Source of the DNA: Allobogoriella deserti
Lineage (GTDB): Bacteria > Actinomycetota > Actinomycetes > Actinomycetales > Actinomycetaceae
Length of the DNA: 64,000 nucleotides
NCBI RefSeq assembly: GCF_042680605.1
Contig: NZ_JBHUEE010000004.1
Span: 248,001 to 312,000, forward strand
Reading direction: 5' to 3'
A program made the position numbers and the translations under genes. Every line of letters begins with the position of its first letter. Positions within the stretch are counted from its first letter, which is position 1. Positions 63,959 to 64,000 of this stretch are shown here, piece after piece. The notes below the pieces were generated by a model that had not been told where the DNA came from, ran no database searches, and was given only the letters and a program-made list of their open reading frames with translations.

Positions 63959-64000
63959 GCACCCTCCCGGCCACCAGCGAGTCCGGCGGCGCGAGCTCGG
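63955..64000 (+). CDS. Start of a probable ABC-2 permease gene (cut by window edge)
   Basis: Fifteen codons are visible, reading MSTLPATSESGGASS, after an ATGA overlap with the ATPase gene. The polar start and the coupling suggest the membrane partner of the exporter, but the hydrophobic part lies outside the window. Confidence 0.5.
   Translation, partial: MSTLPATSESGGASS

Overview
The window is chromosomal DNA from a high-GC actinobacterium, most likely a Micrococcales member of the Ruania/Beutenbergia type. That placement is inferred from gene content and style: SUF instead of ISC, a Mycobacterium-like glgA/glgC pair, imuA-imuB-dnaE2, SURF1, DUF3099 and DUF2277 proteins, GTG starts, and many TANNNT -10 boxes only 6-8 nt before the start codon, which suggests leaderless mRNAs. 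I see no rRNA, tRNA, CRISPR, prophage or insertion sequence, and no gene-free stretch longer than 300 bases.

Layout. 1-1863: end of an aminoglycoside kinase-like gene and an AI-2E-family exporter. 1867-12402: a carbohydrate-catabolism island. On the minus strand a beta-hydroxyacid dehydrogenase, a large glycoside-hydrolase-like protein, an enolase-superfamily dehydratase and an MmsA-type aldehyde dehydrogenase are translationally coupled or closely spaced. Divergent to them are a LysR regulator and a binding-protein-dependent sugar ABC importer. 12405-15863: dnaE2 with a LexA box. 15930-18391: a TipAL-like MerR regulator and a VOC protein behind a MerR-type promoter with a 19-bp spacer, then a sulfotransferase. 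18443-22388: a siderophore ABC importer with an IdeR/DtxR box. 22462-25919: a D-amino-acid dehydrogenase / amino-acid permease / formamidase-family operon, divergent from an orphan response regulator that lacks the phosphoacceptor Asp. 26756-28281: two secreted proteins of unknown function, partly lower in GC. 28292-30735: TetR divergent from a DrrAB-type exporter, sharing a palindromic operator. 30751-33307: imuA-imuB with a perfect LexA box, so all three mutasome genes lie in this window, in two places. 33548-45414: housekeeping and small conserved genes (YbhB, YbaK, RibD-like, COG4637-like ATPase, TrmL, DUF2277, MmcQ/YjbR, GAP family, a NarL-type two-component system, SpoU methyltransferase, stomatin/NfeD, an ABC ATPase). 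45430-48982: glgA/glgM, glgC, serB. 48983-51086: fabG-fabI-sixA. 51234-51389: a cysteine-free L36 paralogue behind a Zur-like box. 51455-54188: DUF3099, a small protein, SURF1 and a zinc alcohol dehydrogenase with a repeat-coded N-terminus. 54219-55832: an ABC-F protein. 55957-62725: the SUF operon sufR-B-D-Rieske-C-S-U-T. 62945-64000: the start of an ABC exporter operon.

The genes form several regulated modules whose operators are visible in the DNA: SOS mutagenesis (LexA), iron uptake (IdeR), iron-sulfur assembly (SufR), zinc sparing (Zur), drug-type export (TetR) and a MerR/VOC pair. The least described parts are the sugar-acid island and the region around the Asp-less response regulator and the secreted proteins.
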